This document shows, in pieces, positions 45,448-54,476 of a stretch of DNA of 64,000 nt (positions within the stretch are counted from its first letter, which is position 1; each line of letters begins with the position of its first letter). The position numbers and the translations under genes are program-made. Source of the stretch: Kaistia geumhonensis (GTDB taxonomy: Bacteria; Pseudomonadota; Alphaproteobacteria; Rhizobiales; Kaistiaceae); the NCBI RefSeq assembly GCF_030815145.1, contig NZ_JAUSWJ010000001.1, positions 3,488,001 through 3,552,000 on the forward strand, in the 5' to 3' direction. The notes beneath the pieces were generated by a model that was not told where the DNA came from, made no database searches, and saw only the letters and a list, made by a program, of their open reading frames with translations.

Positions 45448-46482
45448 ATGACCGACACCCTCGCCGACCGCATCGAACGCGTGATCGCCGCCGCCTGTCT
45501 CGGCGACGCGCTGGGCGCCCCGCCCGAGGCGATGCATCCGGAGGAGATCCGCAAGGTCTTCGGCGGCCGCATCACCAGCTTCGTGCCGGCACCGCCGCTC
45601 GCGCCCTTCTCGAACGGCGCCGCGCCGGGCTCGCTTACCGACGACGCGACGCAGATGCTGGCGATGGCGCGGATCATCATCGAGGCGAATGGCGATCCGA
45701 CCATCGAGGACGCGGCGCGGGCACTGATCGCCTGGGCCGACGATCCGCGCGGCTTCGGCAAGTTCGCCGGTCCCTCGACGCAGGCCGCCATCGACCGCAT
45801 GCGCGCCGGCGAGGACCCGCGCCTCGTCGCGACGCCGCCGCGCTATTCGGTCGCGATGGGGACCACCAATGGCGCGGCCATGCGCGCGCCGGTGGCGGGC
45901 TGCGTGCGGCCGGGCGACATAGAGGGCGCCGTCGACGTGGCGGCGACGCTGTCGGCGCCGACCCACAACACGCAGATCGCCTATGCCGGCGCGGGCGCCG
46001 TGGCGGCGGCCGTGGCGATGGGGCTCACGGGCGTGCGCGGCGTTTCAGTGGCGGATGTGGCGATGGCCGGCGCCGAAGCGGGCCTGAAGCTCGCGGAAAC
46101 GCGCGGTCGCCTCGCGGCCGGACCGAGCGTCCTGAAGCGGATCGAACTCGCGGCGGCGATCGGCGAGCGCTATCGCGGCGACGCGGAAGGTGCGATGACG
46201 GAACTGGGCGCGGTAATCGGTGCCGGTCTGCCGATGGCCGAGGCCGTTCCGACGGCGATCGGTCTCGCGGTCGCAGTCGGCGAGGATCCGTTCGGCGCCA
46301 TCGTCGCCGCCGCGAACGAGGGCGCCGACAGCGATACGGTCGCCCTCATCGCAGGGGCCATCGTCGCCGCCTGGTCGCCGACGCTGAACGCGCCGGGCGA
46401 CATGATGGCGACGCTGGAGCTCGTCAACGGCGTCAATCTCGGCGAGATCGCCGCCGGCCTCGCCGCGGTCGCCCGGGGCTGA
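45448..46482 (+). CDS. ADP-ribosylglycohydrolase family protein
   Basis: A 344-residue member of the all-helical ARH/DraG fold that cleaves N-glycosidic bonds to ribose. Di-metal motifs: GDALGAPPEAMHPEE, SLTDDATQM (the TDDT-like motif with Ala in the last place) and GADSDTVALIAGAIV near the C-terminus. Members in salvage clusters are thought to act on free nucleoside derivatives rather than proteins. AGGAG lies before the ATG at 45448, 23 nt after the PfkB stop. A strong hairpin (46489-46518) follows. Confidence 0.92.
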   Translation: MTDTLADRIERVIAAACLGDALGAPPEAMHPEEIRKVFGGRITSFVPAPPLAPFSNGAAPGSLTDDATQMLAMARIIIEANGDPTIEDAARALIAWADDPRGFGKFAGPSTQAAIDRMRAGEDPRLVATPPRYSVAMGTTNGAAMRAPVAGCVRPGDIEGAVDVAATLSAPTHNTQIAYAGAGAVAAAVAMGLTGVRGVSVADVAMAGAEAGLKLAETRGRLAAGPSVLKRIELAAAIGERYRGDAEGAMTELGAVIGAGLPMAEAVPTAIGLAVAVGEDPFGAIVAAANEGADSDTVALIAGAIVAAWSPTLNAPGDMMATLELVNGVNLGEIAAGLAAVARG

Positions 46483-46488
46483 GGCGAA

Positions 46489-46518
46489 GGAGCCTTTCCG
46501 ATTCTCCGGAAAGGCTCC
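46489..46518. terminator. Bidirectional terminator-like hairpin
   Basis: A perfect 12-bp stem, GGAGCCTTTCCG (46489-46500) and CGGAAAGGCTCC (46507-46518), with a 6-nt loop, lies between two convergent genes (ADP-ribosylglycohydrolase and DUF2171). No long T tract follows on either side, but the position fits transcription termination in both directions. The arm shares AGCCTTTCC with the inverted-repeat element at 46885-47154. Confidence 0.55.
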
Positions 46519-46566
46519 GGCCGTCGTCGTCTCGCGCTCGATCATGATCGAGCGCCATCCCGCCGC

Positions 46567-46830
46567 TCAGCCGGTGACCGTGTTGCCGGTCTCTTCTTCT
46601 TCGAGCGTCACGGCGACGTCGGCATTGGCCGAGAGGCGGACGGTGCCGTTCTCGACGTCGGCGACGAGGCCGAGCGGGATGAAATGGTGATGGCCGCGAT
46701 GGTGGCCCTCGCCGCTATCCTTCTTCACCAGCTTGATGCGGTCGCCCTCGATCTTGTCGACGGTCCCGATATGGACGCCGTCGGCGCCGATGATTTCGGC
46801 ATGTTCGCGGATTTCCGATGTGATGGACAT
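46567..46830 (-). CDS. DUF2171 domain protein
   Basis: An 87-residue protein with the DUF2171/PRC-barrel-like pattern: MSITSEIREHAEIIGADG, HIGTVDKIEGDRIKLVK and HHFIPLGLVADVENGTVRLS. Proteins of this kind are small, cytoplasmic, often stress-induced and of unknown function. AGGAG lies 7 nt before the ATG at 46828-46830. It stands alone. Confidence 0.88.
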   Translation of the reverse strand: MSITSEIREHAEIIGADGVHIGTVDKIEGDRIKLVKKDSGEGHHRGHHHFIPLGLVADVENGTVRLSANADVAVTLEEEETGNTVTG

Positions 46831-47152
46831 GGCGCGTCTCCTGTTGATGCAGGACCAACGCCGTGCCGCCCGGAAGGATGCGCAAGAGCCTTTCCTGGTT
46901 TGATGGAAGCGCTCTGTTTCTCCGCTGGCGCGCGCGATCCGCAAGGAGGGTGCCGCAGCCCGATGCCTTCGCATCGGACAAGGCAGCCGACACGGCGGGC
47001 GCCCGCCAGCGGGAAACCCGAAGGGCCGGCCTGCTCCGGGCCAAATCCTTCGGTCTTCGTCTCGGCCGTACCCCGGGTACGGCCTTCGCCAAAGCCCTCG
47101 ACCTTGGCCCGGATCAGACCGGCAGAGCGCTTCCAGCAAGCCAGGAAAGGCT
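46831..47152. other. Intergenic region occupied by a structured repeat
   Basis: About 320 bp without a gene. Most of it is the inverted-repeat element at 46885-47154 described separately. The open frames here are Arg/Pro-rich and have no ribosome site. Confidence 0.5.
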
Positions 47153-47154
47153 CT
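46885..47154. repeat. 270-bp element bounded by 32-bp inverted repeats
   Basis: Arms at 46885-46916 and 47123-47154 are complementary at 30 of 32 positions (starting AGAGCCTTTCCTGG). Inside lie two perfect hairpins: CCGATGC/GCATCGG with a CTTC loop (46960-46977) and GGCCGTACCC/GGGTACGGCC with a 1-nt centre (47064-47084). It encodes no protein, and its right arm covers the stop codon of the SDR gene. It looks like a non-autonomous palindromic element or a highly folded RNA. Confidence 0.7.
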
Positions 47155-47929
47155 AGTCGTGATAGAGCACCGAGCGGCCGCCATCGATGACGATGCAGGC
47201 CGCGTTGATGAACGGCGCCTCGTCCGAGGCGAGGAACAGCGCGGTCATCGCCACTTCCTCGGGCCGACCGATGCGCTTCGGCGGGTGCATGTCGAAGACG
47301 CGACGCCGCTCCGCCTCGGGGTCTGGGAAGGTGTTCCAGTAGTCGAGGGCGAGATCGGTCTCGATGTAGCCGGGCGCAATGGCGTTCACGCGGATGCCCT
47401 CGGCGGCATAGTCGATGCCAAGCGCCCGCGTCAGGCCGAGCAGCCCGTGCTTCGCCACCGGATAGGGGAAGCAGCCGGGAATGATCGTGAAGGAATGCGA
47501 GGAGGCGATGTTGACGATCGCGCCGGCCTTCGCGGCCCGCATCGCCGGCAGCACCGCCTTCGACATCCGCCACACGCCGTCGAGATCGACATCGAAGCAG
47601 CGGCGCCATTCGGCCTCCGTCGTCTCGTGCGGCTTGTGGAAGACATTGATGCCGGCATTGTTGACGAGGATGTCGATGCGGCCGTGGCGGGCCACCACCG
47701 CCTCCGCCGTCGCCTCGACGCTCCCGGCGCCGGTCACGTCGGTCGCGAGGAACTCGGCGGCGCCGCCGGCCGCGGTGATCGCCGCCGCGGTGGCCGGACC
47801 CGTCGCCGGGTCCTTCTCGGCGACGACGACCCGGGCGCCTTCCCGTGCGAAGGCGTGGGCGATGGCGGCGCCGATGCCGCGTCCGGCGCCGGTGACGATG
47901 GCGACCTTGTCCTGAAGCCGTCCGGTCAT
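47153..47929 (-). CDS. SDR-family oxidoreductase
   Basis: A 258-residue classical short-chain dehydrogenase: TGAGRGIGAAIA, DILVNNAGINVFHK, catalytic Ser (NIASSHSF), Tyr and Lys (YPVAKHGLLG) and C-terminal INAACIVIDGGRSV. Close types act on sugar lactones or sugar acids. It starts 5 nt after the dehydratase stop, so the two form an operon, probably for a sugar acid such as galactonate or fuconate. Its TAG stop lies in the right arm of an inverted-repeat element. Confidence 0.93.
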   Translation of the reverse strand: MTGRLQDKVAIVTGAGRGIGAAIAHAFAREGARVVVAEKDPATGPATAAAITAAGGAAEFLATDVTGAGSVEATAEAVVARHGRIDILVNNAGINVFHKPHETTEAEWRRCFDVDLDGVWRMSKAVLPAMRAAKAGAIVNIASSHSFTIIPGCFPYPVAKHGLLGLTRALGIDYAAEGIRVNAIAPGYIETDLALDYWNTFPDPEAERRRVFDMHPPKRIGRPEEVAMTALFLASDEAPFINAACIVIDGGRSVLYHD

Positions 47930-47934
47930 GCTTG

Positions 47935-49110
47935 TCACCAGTCCACGATCGTGCCGTCGGGGAGGGCTGCCGCGCGGGTCGGGAACGGCTCCTGCCTGAA
48001 GGGATGACGCGCGGCCACCGCGAGATCGACCTCGACGCCGAGGCCGGGCGCCTCGGGCAGTTGCCAGTAGCCGTCGACGCGGCGGATCGGGCCCTCGACG
48101 ACCTCGAAATACCACGGAACCGCGCCGGTCATCTCTTCCTGGATGACGACATTGGGCGTCGCGATGTCGAAATGCAGCGCCGCGACGCCGGCGATCGGGC
48201 CGAGCGGATTGTGGGGCGCGAGGCCGATGCCGGCCACCTCCGCGAGGGCTGCGATGCGGCGGGCCTCGCTGAAGCCGCCGCAATGGCAGAGATCGGGCTG
48301 CGCGACCGTCATAGCGCGGGCTTCGATATAGGGCGCGAAGTCCTGCGCGCTGGTCAGCCGCTCGCCATGGGCGATCGGCACGCGCGAGGCCATGGCGATC
48401 GCCTTCATCGAGGCGACGTCGCCGGGCGGGATCGGCTCCTCGGCGAACATGACGCCGAACGGCTCCAGCACCTTGAGGAAGGCCAGCGCGGCGCCGGCCG
48501 AGGCGCAGCGGCCGTGGAAATCGACCATCAGCTCGATCTCGGGGCCGACCGCCTCGCGCAGCGCGCCCATGCTGGCCTCGAAATCGGCGAGCGCGCGCGG
48601 CGTCGCGGTGTAGTGCGTATAGGGCACGTTGACGACCTTCATCGCCCGGTAGCCCTTTTCCTTGACGGCGAGGCCGCGCTCGACCAGCGAGGACGCGTCC
48701 ATGGTGTTGTAGACGGCGTTCATCTCGCCGAGGCCGAGATGGGTGTAGACGGGCACGCGGTCGCGCACCTTGCCGCCGAGCAGGCGCCAGACCGGCACGC
48801 CGAGCGACTTGCCGAGAATATCCCACAGCGCCATCTCGATGCCCGACAGCGCCGTCATGCCGATGACGCCGAGCGGCTGCCAGAAGCCGTGCTTCCTGAC
48901 CGCGCGGGCTGCGTTCTCGATGTCGCGCGGGTCATGGCCGATCAGGATCGGCGCGAGATCGGCGATGGCGCCCTCGACCGCGCGCGATTTCCATTCCAGC
49001 GTCGCCTCGCCCCAGCCATAAAGGCCGGCCTCGTCCGTCTCGACGCGCACGAACAGCCAGTTGCGCAGTTCGGCGTTGACGACATGCGTCGTGATCGCGG
49101 TGATCTTCAT
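47935..49110 (-). CDS. Mandelate racemase/galactonate dehydratase-like enolase-superfamily enzyme
   Basis: A 391-residue acid-sugar dehydratase. The N-terminal capping domain ends about residue 125; the barrel shows the metal ligands Asp (ELMVDFHGRC), Glu (MFAEEPIPPGD) and Glu (IAHGERLTS), and the catalytic His in GLAPHNPLGPIAG. This pattern matches D-galactonate dehydratase types. GGAGAG lies before the ATG at 49108-49110. With the SDR 5 nt downstream it probably forms a short catabolic operon for a sugar acid. Confidence 0.92.
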   Translation of the reverse strand: MKITAITTHVVNAELRNWLFVRVETDEAGLYGWGEATLEWKSRAVEGAIADLAPILIGHDPRDIENAARAVRKHGFWQPLGVIGMTALSGIEMALWDILGKSLGVPVWRLLGGKVRDRVPVYTHLGLGEMNAVYNTMDASSLVERGLAVKEKGYRAMKVVNVPYTHYTATPRALADFEASMGALREAVGPEIELMVDFHGRCASAGAALAFLKVLEPFGVMFAEEPIPPGDVASMKAIAMASRVPIAHGERLTSAQDFAPYIEARAMTVAQPDLCHCGGFSEARRIAALAEVAGIGLAPHNPLGPIAGVAALHFDIATPNVVIQEEMTGAVPWYFEVVEGPIRRVDGYWQLPEAPGLGVEVDLAVAARHPFRQEPFPTRAAALPDGTIVDW

Positions 49111-49220
49111 CGGCTCTCCACCCGGATGCCCGGCGCTTCGAGGGCCGGTTGAGCCAAGGATTAGCGCGGCCGGAGGAGGGGAGCCAGCGCAGGGCGGCGA
49201 CACCCGCGCCGAAAATGAAC

Positions 49221-49240
49221 CGGGCGCCCGCAGGCGCCCG
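49221..49240 (-). terminator. Terminator-like hairpin after gnd
   Basis: CGGGCGCC/GGCGCCCG, a perfect 8-bp stem with a 4-nt loop, begins 22 nt past the gnd stop. On the minus strand GTTCATTTTCGG follows, a weak T-rich tail. Confidence 0.5.
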
Positions 49241-49262
49241 ATCCGGTCGTCAGGATCGCCGC

Positions 49263-50240
49263 CTATTGCGGGATTTCGACATGACCGCCGAAACCGAAGC
49301 GCATCGCCGAGAGCATGCGGTCGGCATAGGTGTGCTCCTCGCGCGAGCGGAAGCGGGCGAAGAGCGCGGTGGCGAGCACCGGGATCGGCACGGCCTCCTC
49401 GACGGCGGCCTCGACCGTCCAGCGGCCCTCGCCGCTGTCGGCCACGGAGCCCGAATATTTCGACAGCTCGGCGTCGTTGGCGAGCGCCAGCGCGGTCAGG
49501 TCGAGCAGCCAGGACGAGATCACGCTGCCGCGGCGCCAGACCTCGGCGATGTCGGCCATGTCGAGCGTGTAGCGCTGCTCCGGCGGCAGGTGGTCCGAGC
49601 CCTTCATCTTCAGGACGTCGAAGCCTTCGGCATAGGCCTGCATGATGCCGTATTCGATGCCGTTGTGGACCATCTTGACGAAATGGCCGGCGCCGGCCGG
49701 GCCGGCATGGATATAGCCGTGCTCGGCGCGGTCGTCGGCCTTGTTGCGGCCGGCGGTGCGGTCGATCGTGCCGAGGCCGGGGGCGAGCGTGCGGAAGATC
49801 GGGTCGAGGCGCTGCACCTCGGCCGCGTCGCCGCCGATCATCATGCAGTAGCCGCGCTCGAGGCCCCAGACGCCGCCCGACGTGCCGACATCGATATAGT
49901 TGAGGCCCTTGGGCTCCAGTGTCTTCGCGCGGCGGATGTCGTCCTTGTAGAAGGTATTGCCGCCGTCGATGATCGTGTCGCCCGGCTTCAGGATGCCGGC
50001 GAGGGCGGTGATCGTGTCCTCCGTCGGCGCGCCGGCCGGAAGCATGACCCAGACGGCCGCCGGCTTCTCGAGCTTGGCGACGAGATCCTCGAGCCCGGAC
50101 GCGCCCGTCGCGCCATCGGCCGCAAGGGCGCTCACCGCATCGGCGCTACGGTCGTAGACGACGGTGGTATGGCCGTCCTTCATCAGCCGCCGCGCGATGT
50201 TGCCGCCCATCCGGCCAAGTCCGATGATCCCAAGCTGCAT
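49263..50240 (-). CDS. gnd: 6-Phosphogluconate dehydrogenase (decarboxylating), short form
   Basis: A 325-residue enzyme making ribulose 5-phosphate, CO2 and NAD(P)H from 6-phosphogluconate. It has [42 protein letters not shown] and catalytic Lys/Asn in [16 protein letters not shown]. It is the short tetrameric type (about 300-330 residues, GndA/YqeC-like) rather than the 470-residue form; many of these prefer NAD. GAGGAAA lies before the ATG at 50238-50240. A hairpin follows the stop. Confidence 0.94.
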   Translation of the reverse strand: MQLGIIGLGRMGGNIARRLMKDGHTTVVYDRSADAVSALAADGATGASGLEDLVAKLEKPAAVWVMLPAGAPTEDTITALAGILKPGDTIIDGGNTFYKDDIRRAKTLEPKGLNYIDVGTSGGVWGLERGYCMMIGGDAAEVQRLDPIFRTLAPGLGTIDRTAGRNKADDRAEHGYIHAGPAGAGHFVKMVHNGIEYGIMQAYAEGFDVLKMKGSDHLPPEQRYTLDMADIAEVWRRGSVISSWLLDLTALALANDAELSKYSGSVADSGEGRWTVEAAVEEAVPIPVLATALFARFRSREEHTYADRMLSAMRFGFGGHVEIPQ

Positions 50241-50393
50241 AGTCCGTTTCCTCACATGGTGGCGCCGCCGGCGCGGCCCTGGCCGTGATCGTACCAGCAC
50301 TAGACTAGAATTCATTACCGGATATGACGCTTTTCAAACCGCTCGCCCTTCCCTAGAGCCTTTCCGACACGGGTTTTGGCAGGGGGATTCGGA

Positions 50394-51647
50394 ATGCTGT
50401 CGAGCTTCGACTACGGTTCGATGCTCTTCGTCCTCGCGACGGTGATCGGCCTCCTCAACGAGCGCTTCATCCGCATCCCGCGCCCGATCGCGCTCCTGAT
50501 CGGCGCGCTGGCCGTCTCGCTCGGGCTCATTCTCTTCTCGGCCCTCGTGCCCGGCGTTCATCTCGCGGCGCGCACCGAGGCGAGGCTGGCCGATTCCGAC
50601 CTCTCCGCCGTGCTGCTCGACGGCGTGCTGGCGCTGCTCCTGTTCGCGACGAGCCTCGGCACCGACGTCACCGGCCTCAAGCGTCGCGCCCGGCCGATCT
50701 TCCTGCTGGCGACACTCGGCGTCGTCCTGGCGATGGTGATCTTCGCCTTCGGCATCCACGCCGCCCTTGCGTTCGCGGGCGTCCAGGTGCCGCTCGGCTG
50801 GTGCCTCGTGCTCGGCGCGATCCTGGCGCCGACCGACGCGGTGGTGGTCGAGCAGTTGCTGGAGCGGGTCAACCTTCCCCAGGAAATCCGCGACATCATC
50901 ACCGGCGAGAGCCTGTTCAACGATGGCGCCGCCGTCGTGCTCTATTTCGCCGCGCTCGCGACCGCCACCGGCGCCGACTCGGTCGTCGGCCATGGCCGCC
51001 TCGTCGGCACGATGCTCTATGCCGGCGGCGGCGGCGCGCTGCTCGGCCTCGCCACCGGCTGGCTCGCGCTGAAGGCGATGCAGCGCGTGCGCGCCGAGCA
51101 TCTCGTGGTCACGCTGTCGCTGGCGCTGGTCCTCGCGACCTATCGCATCGCCGTCTGGCTGGAGCTGTCCGGACCGATCGCGGTCGTCGTATCGGGCCTG
51201 GTGCTGACGCAGTTCCGCGCCGCCGGCGACGAGGCGGCCCCCTGGCGGCGGCGGATCAAGGATTTCTGGTCGATGATCGACGAGATCATCAACACGCTGC
51301 TCTTCATGCTGATGGGCTTCGAGGTGCTGCAGATTCCGCTCGGCGCCGCCGGGTTCTGGCCGGTGCTGGCGGCGATCCCGCTGGCGCTCGCCGCCCGCCT
51401 CGTCAGCGTCGCGGTGCCGCTCTCGCTCGGCCGCCGTCAACCGCGCGACGCGGCCGCGGCCGTCTCGATCCTCACCTGGACGGGCCTGCGCGGCGGCATC
51501 TCGATCGCGCTGGCGCTCGCGCTGCCGCCGAGCGCCTATCACGAGATCCTCACCGCCATCTGCTACGCCGTGGTGATCTTCAGCGTGATCGTGCAGGGGC
51601 TCTCGACAGGCTGGGTCGCGAGGCTGCTTTATGGCGGCAAACACTGA
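50394..51647 (+). CDS. CPA1 family sodium/proton antiporter
   Basis: A 417-residue integral membrane antiporter with about 12 hydrophobic segments. CPA1 signatures are visible: GAILAPTDAVVVEQLLERV and GESLFNDGAAVVLYF (the ND motif in TM5), plus GLRGGISIALALALP in TM11. It would exchange Na+ or K+ for H+ across the inner membrane. The ATG at 50394 with AGGGGG upstream is preferred to the TTG at 50376. The TIM-barrel gene follows 16 nt later on the same strand. Confidence 0.93.
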   Translation: MLSSFDYGSMLFVLATVIGLLNERFIRIPRPIALLIGALAVSLGLILFSALVPGVHLAARTEARLADSDLSAVLLDGVLALLLFATSLGTDVTGLKRRARPIFLLATLGVVLAMVIFAFGIHAALAFAGVQVPLGWCLVLGAILAPTDAVVVEQLLERVNLPQEIRDIITGESLFNDGAAVVLYFAALATATGADSVVGHGRLVGTMLYAGGGGALLGLATGWLALKAMQRVRAEHLVVTLSLALVLATYRIAVWLELSGPIAVVVSGLVLTQFRAAGDEAAPWRRRIKDFWSMIDEIINTLLFMLMGFEVLQIPLGAAGFWPVLAAIPLALAARLVSVAVPLSLGRRQPRDAAAAVSILTWTGLRGGISIALALALPPSAYHEILTAICYAVVIFSVIVQGLSTGWVARLLYGGKH

Positions 51648-51663
51648 ACGGGAGGGGACCGCC

Positions 51664-52497
51664 ATGCAGAAGCTGATCGTGATGCAGTCGCTCTGGGCGA
51701 TGGAGCGCCGGCAGCCGGACGGAATGGAGCGGACGCTCGAGAAGAATGTCGAGATCATCATCGAGGCCGGCTATGGCGGCGTCTCGACCGACTGGCGCGA
51801 CCGCGAGCGCTCGAAGCGGATCGCCGCCATGCTGAAGCCGCATGGCATGGTCGCCGAGGGCCAGTGCTTCCCCAGGACGGTCGACGATCTCAAGAGCGTG
51901 CTCGAGATCGCCACCGAGACGGGCCTGCACCATCTCGACATCCAGCCCGATGTCCGCCCGCGCACCATCGCCGAATGCGTGCCGCTGATCGAGGGCTGGC
52001 TGCGCCTCGCCGAGGAGGTCGACTTCCCGGTCTATATCGAGACGCATCGCGACCGGATGACCACCGATCTCTATTTCGTCCTCGATCTCCTCGACCGCTT
52101 CCCCGAGCTGCCGCTGCTCGCCGACCTGTCGCATTTCCTCGTCGGGCGCGAATTCGCCGATCCGGTCGACGACGAGAACCACGCCTATATCCACCGCGTG
52201 CTCGACAATTCCTGGGCGCTGCACGGCCGCGTGGCGAGCCGCGAGCAGGTTCAGGTCGAGGTGTCGTTCCCCCATCACCGGAAATGGCTCGATCTCTTCC
52301 TCGCCTGGTGGGACTACGGCATCCGAAGCTGGCGGCGCCGCTCCGCGGCAGACGCGGAACTTTCCTTCGTCTGCGAACTTGGGCCCCAACCCTATGCGAT
52401 CTCCGGTCCGGACGGACGCGACCTGTCCGACCGCTGGGGCGACGCGCTGATCCTGCGCGACGAGATCAGGGCAGTCTTTGCGAAGAGCGGCGGCTGA
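51664..52497 (+). CDS. Sugar phosphate isomerase/epimerase-like TIM-barrel protein
   Basis: A 277-residue xylose-isomerase-like (AP endonuclease 2) TIM barrel. Metal-site segments: HHLDIQPDVR, PVYIETHRDR and LLADLSHF, with a C-terminal FVCELGP. Proteins of this type isomerise or epimerise keto sugars. GGGAGGGG lies 7 nt before the ATG at 51664; it is probably co-transcribed with the antiporter. AAGGCCGC/GCGGCCTT at 52516-52545 after the stop is a possible terminator. Confidence 0.85.
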   Translation: MQKLIVMQSLWAMERRQPDGMERTLEKNVEIIIEAGYGGVSTDWRDRERSKRIAAMLKPHGMVAEGQCFPRTVDDLKSVLEIATETGLHHLDIQPDVRPRTIAECVPLIEGWLRLAEEVDFPVYIETHRDRMTTDLYFVLDLLDRFPELPLLADLSHFLVGREFADPVDDENHAYIHRVLDNSWALHGRVASREQVQVEVSFPHHRKWLDLFLAWWDYGIRSWRRRSAADAELSFVCELGPQPYAISGPDGRDLSDRWGDALILRDEIRAVFAKSGG

Positions 52498-52590
52498 GGC
52501 GCTGCGGGGCTCGAAAAGGCCGCGCTTGGTCCTTGCGGCGGCCTTCGCTATCGTGAGCCGAATCACGGTCGCGGAGGAGGGAACGCTACA

Positions 52591-53397
52591 GTGGTGACCA
52601 TCGCGCGGCTTGCCGCCCTCATTCTGCTCGGCGCCTCGCTGGTGCTTCTCCCGGTTGCGGACGGCGAGGCCCTGGAGCAGCAGACCGCGTCGGCGGCGAC
52701 ACGGTCGGGCACCGCATCGGCCAATTCCGCGCAGGCCCTCGTCACGACGGCTTCGGCCTCGACCGATCCGGCCAGGACGAAGGCCAGGCAGGCGAAGCCG
52801 AGAAAGTCGGCCGGAAGGAAATCGCAGCCCGTCGTGCAGCCGACCAAGGCCGCCAGCGTCTATCTGATGCGCGGCTTCCTCGGCATCTTCTCGCTCGGCA
52901 TGGACCGCCTCAACGACCAGCTGAAGGCGGCGGGCGTCAAGACGAAGATCATCGGCCATACCCGCTGGCCGGGCGTCGTTTCGGAGATCGCGGCCGAGCA
53001 GGCGCTGCATCCCGGCCAGCATGCGCCGGTCGTCATCATCGGCCATTCGCTCGGTGCCAATGCCGCGCTGCTGGCGGGCTACGAGCTCGGCAAGCAGGGC
53101 ATCCCGGTCGATCTCGTCGTCACCGTCGACCCGACCTCGTCGCGGCCTATCAGCCCGGTGGTCAAGCGCTACCTCAACATCTATCTGCCCGGCGACGGCT
53201 TCGGCGCGAAGCTCGCCGCGACCGGAAGCGGCGTCGACAACGACGACATCCGCGCCAATCCCGAGCTGAACCGCCCCGGAGTCAACCATTTCACGATGGA
53301 CGAGCATCCGGTCGTGCTGAAGCAGATCTTCGACGCGACCATGCCGATCGTGAAGCCGGGCGCCCGGAAAGGCGCCGGAAAGGGGCGGAAGGGATGA
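52591..53397 (+). CDS. Secreted alpha/beta hydrolase (lipase-like)
   Basis: A 268-residue protein: signal peptide (about 1-27, ending VADGEA), a 60-residue Ala/Ser/Thr then Lys/Arg-rich linker, and a hydrolase domain with YLMRGFLGIFSLGMD, the nucleophile motif GHSLGANAA and a Lys-rich tail. The catalytic Asp is likely in TVDPTSSR and His in GVNHFTMDE. The substrate is unknown. The GTG at 52591 (or 52594) follows GGAGGAGGG. Its stop overlaps the start of the reductase gene (ATGA). Confidence 0.82.
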   Translation: MVTIARLAALILLGASLVLLPVADGEALEQQTASAATRSGTASANSAQALVTTASASTDPARTKARQAKPRKSAGRKSQPVVQPTKAASVYLMRGFLGIFSLGMDRLNDQLKAAGVKTKIIGHTRWPGVVSEIAAEQALHPGQHAPVVIIGHSLGANAALLAGYELGKQGIPVDLVVTVDPTSSRPISPVVKRYLNIYLPGDGFGAKLAATGSGVDNDDIRANPELNRPGVNHFTMDEHPVVLKQIFDATMPIVKPGARKGAGKGRKG

Positions 53398-54476
53398 CGG
53401 GCGGGCGGCGGAGGAGGCCGGCCGCGCTGCCGTTGCCAGCGGGGCGCGAGGACTGGCCGCGCCGCGTGGTCGTCACGGGCGCCGGCGGCCATCTCGGCGG
53501 CTGGATCGCCTCGATCCTCGCCTCCGGCGGCGTTGGCGTCACGGCGACGGCCGGACCCGGCGAGGATCCGGGGCGCCTTTCGGCAGAGCTCGTCGCCGCC
53601 GGCGTCGATCCCGCCCGTCTCTCGGTCGCCGCCTGCGACCTGCTCGACGATCCCTGCTGGCCGGCCATCCTCGAGGGGCATGACGCCCTCGTCCATGCCG
53701 CGGCGCCGATGCCGCATGTCCTGCCGGAACAGGCCGATACGCTGATGGCCTGCGCGCGCCACGGCACGCTGAAGGTGATGGAGGCGGCCGCCGCCGCCGG
53801 CATCCGGCGGGTGGTCGCGACCTCGTCGATCATGGCGGCGCTCTATGACGAGCAGCGGGCGGCGGGCGAAGTGGTGACCGAGGCGCACTGGTCGGCGGTC
53901 GGACGCGATCCGATGACGGCCTATGCGGAGGCGAAGACGGTCGCGGAGCGGGAATTGTGGGCGGCGGCCGGGCGCCTCGGCATCGCGACGACGGCGATCA
54001 ATCCCGGCATCCTCCTCGGACCCGGCCTCACCTCGTCGATCTCGCCCTCGCTCCACCTCTTTCGCGAGATCCTCTCCGGCAAGGCACTGTTCGCGCCGCG
54101 CATCCTGCTGCCGCTCGCTGACGTTCGCGACGTCGCCTGGCTGCATGTCGCGGCGCTCGCCTCGGACGCGGCGATCGGCGAGCGCATCTTCGCGGTCGCC
54201 GACCAGATCTGGCTTGCCGATCTCATCGCCCGCATCCGCGCCCGCGGCCACGAGCATCTGCCGCAGCCGCGAGCGCTCGACGACGAGCGGGCGATGAAGC
54301 TCGCCGACAGCTTCTCGATCCTCGGCTATCTGCGCTACGACATCGGTGCCGAGCGCTGGGTCGCCCGCGACAAGGCGGCGCGGCTGCTGAAGCTCAACTG
54401 GCGCGCCACCGACGACACCATCGCCGAGACCATCCGCTATCTGGAAGGCCGGCCGGCGACCCGTCACGCCGCCTGA
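53394..54476 (+). CDS. NAD-dependent epimerase/reductase (extended SDR)
   Basis: A 360-residue extended SDR: TGAGGHLGGWIASIL (residues about 28-42), SSIMAALYDE, and YAEAKTVAERELWAAAGR with the Tyr-x-x-x-Lys pair. It resembles dihydroflavonol-4-reductase and cinnamoyl-CoA reductase-like enzymes. The start overlaps the hydrolase stop by ATGA; the 3' end overlaps the convergent flavin monooxygenase gene by 13 bp. Confidence 0.88.
   Translation: MTGGRRRRPAALPLPAGREDWPRRVVVTGAGGHLGGWIASILASGGVGVTATAGPGEDPGRLSAELVAAGVDPARLSVAACDLLDDPCWPAILEGHDALVHAAAPMPHVLPEQADTLMACARHGTLKVMEAAAAAGIRRVVATSSIMAALYDEQRAAGEVVTEAHWSAVGRDPMTAYAEAKTVAERELWAAAGRLGIATTAINPGILLGPGLTSSISPSLHLFREILSGKALFAPRILLPLADVRDVAWLHVAALASDAAIGERIFAVADQIWLADLIARIRARGHEHLPQPRALDDERAMKLADSFSILGYLRYDIGAERWVARDKAARLLKLNWRATDDTIAETIRYLEGRPATRHAA

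Noticed and set aside
46885-47154. Insertion sequence
   Set aside because: It has terminal inverted repeats but no transposase frame and no evident target duplication; kept as a structured repeat of unknown nature.
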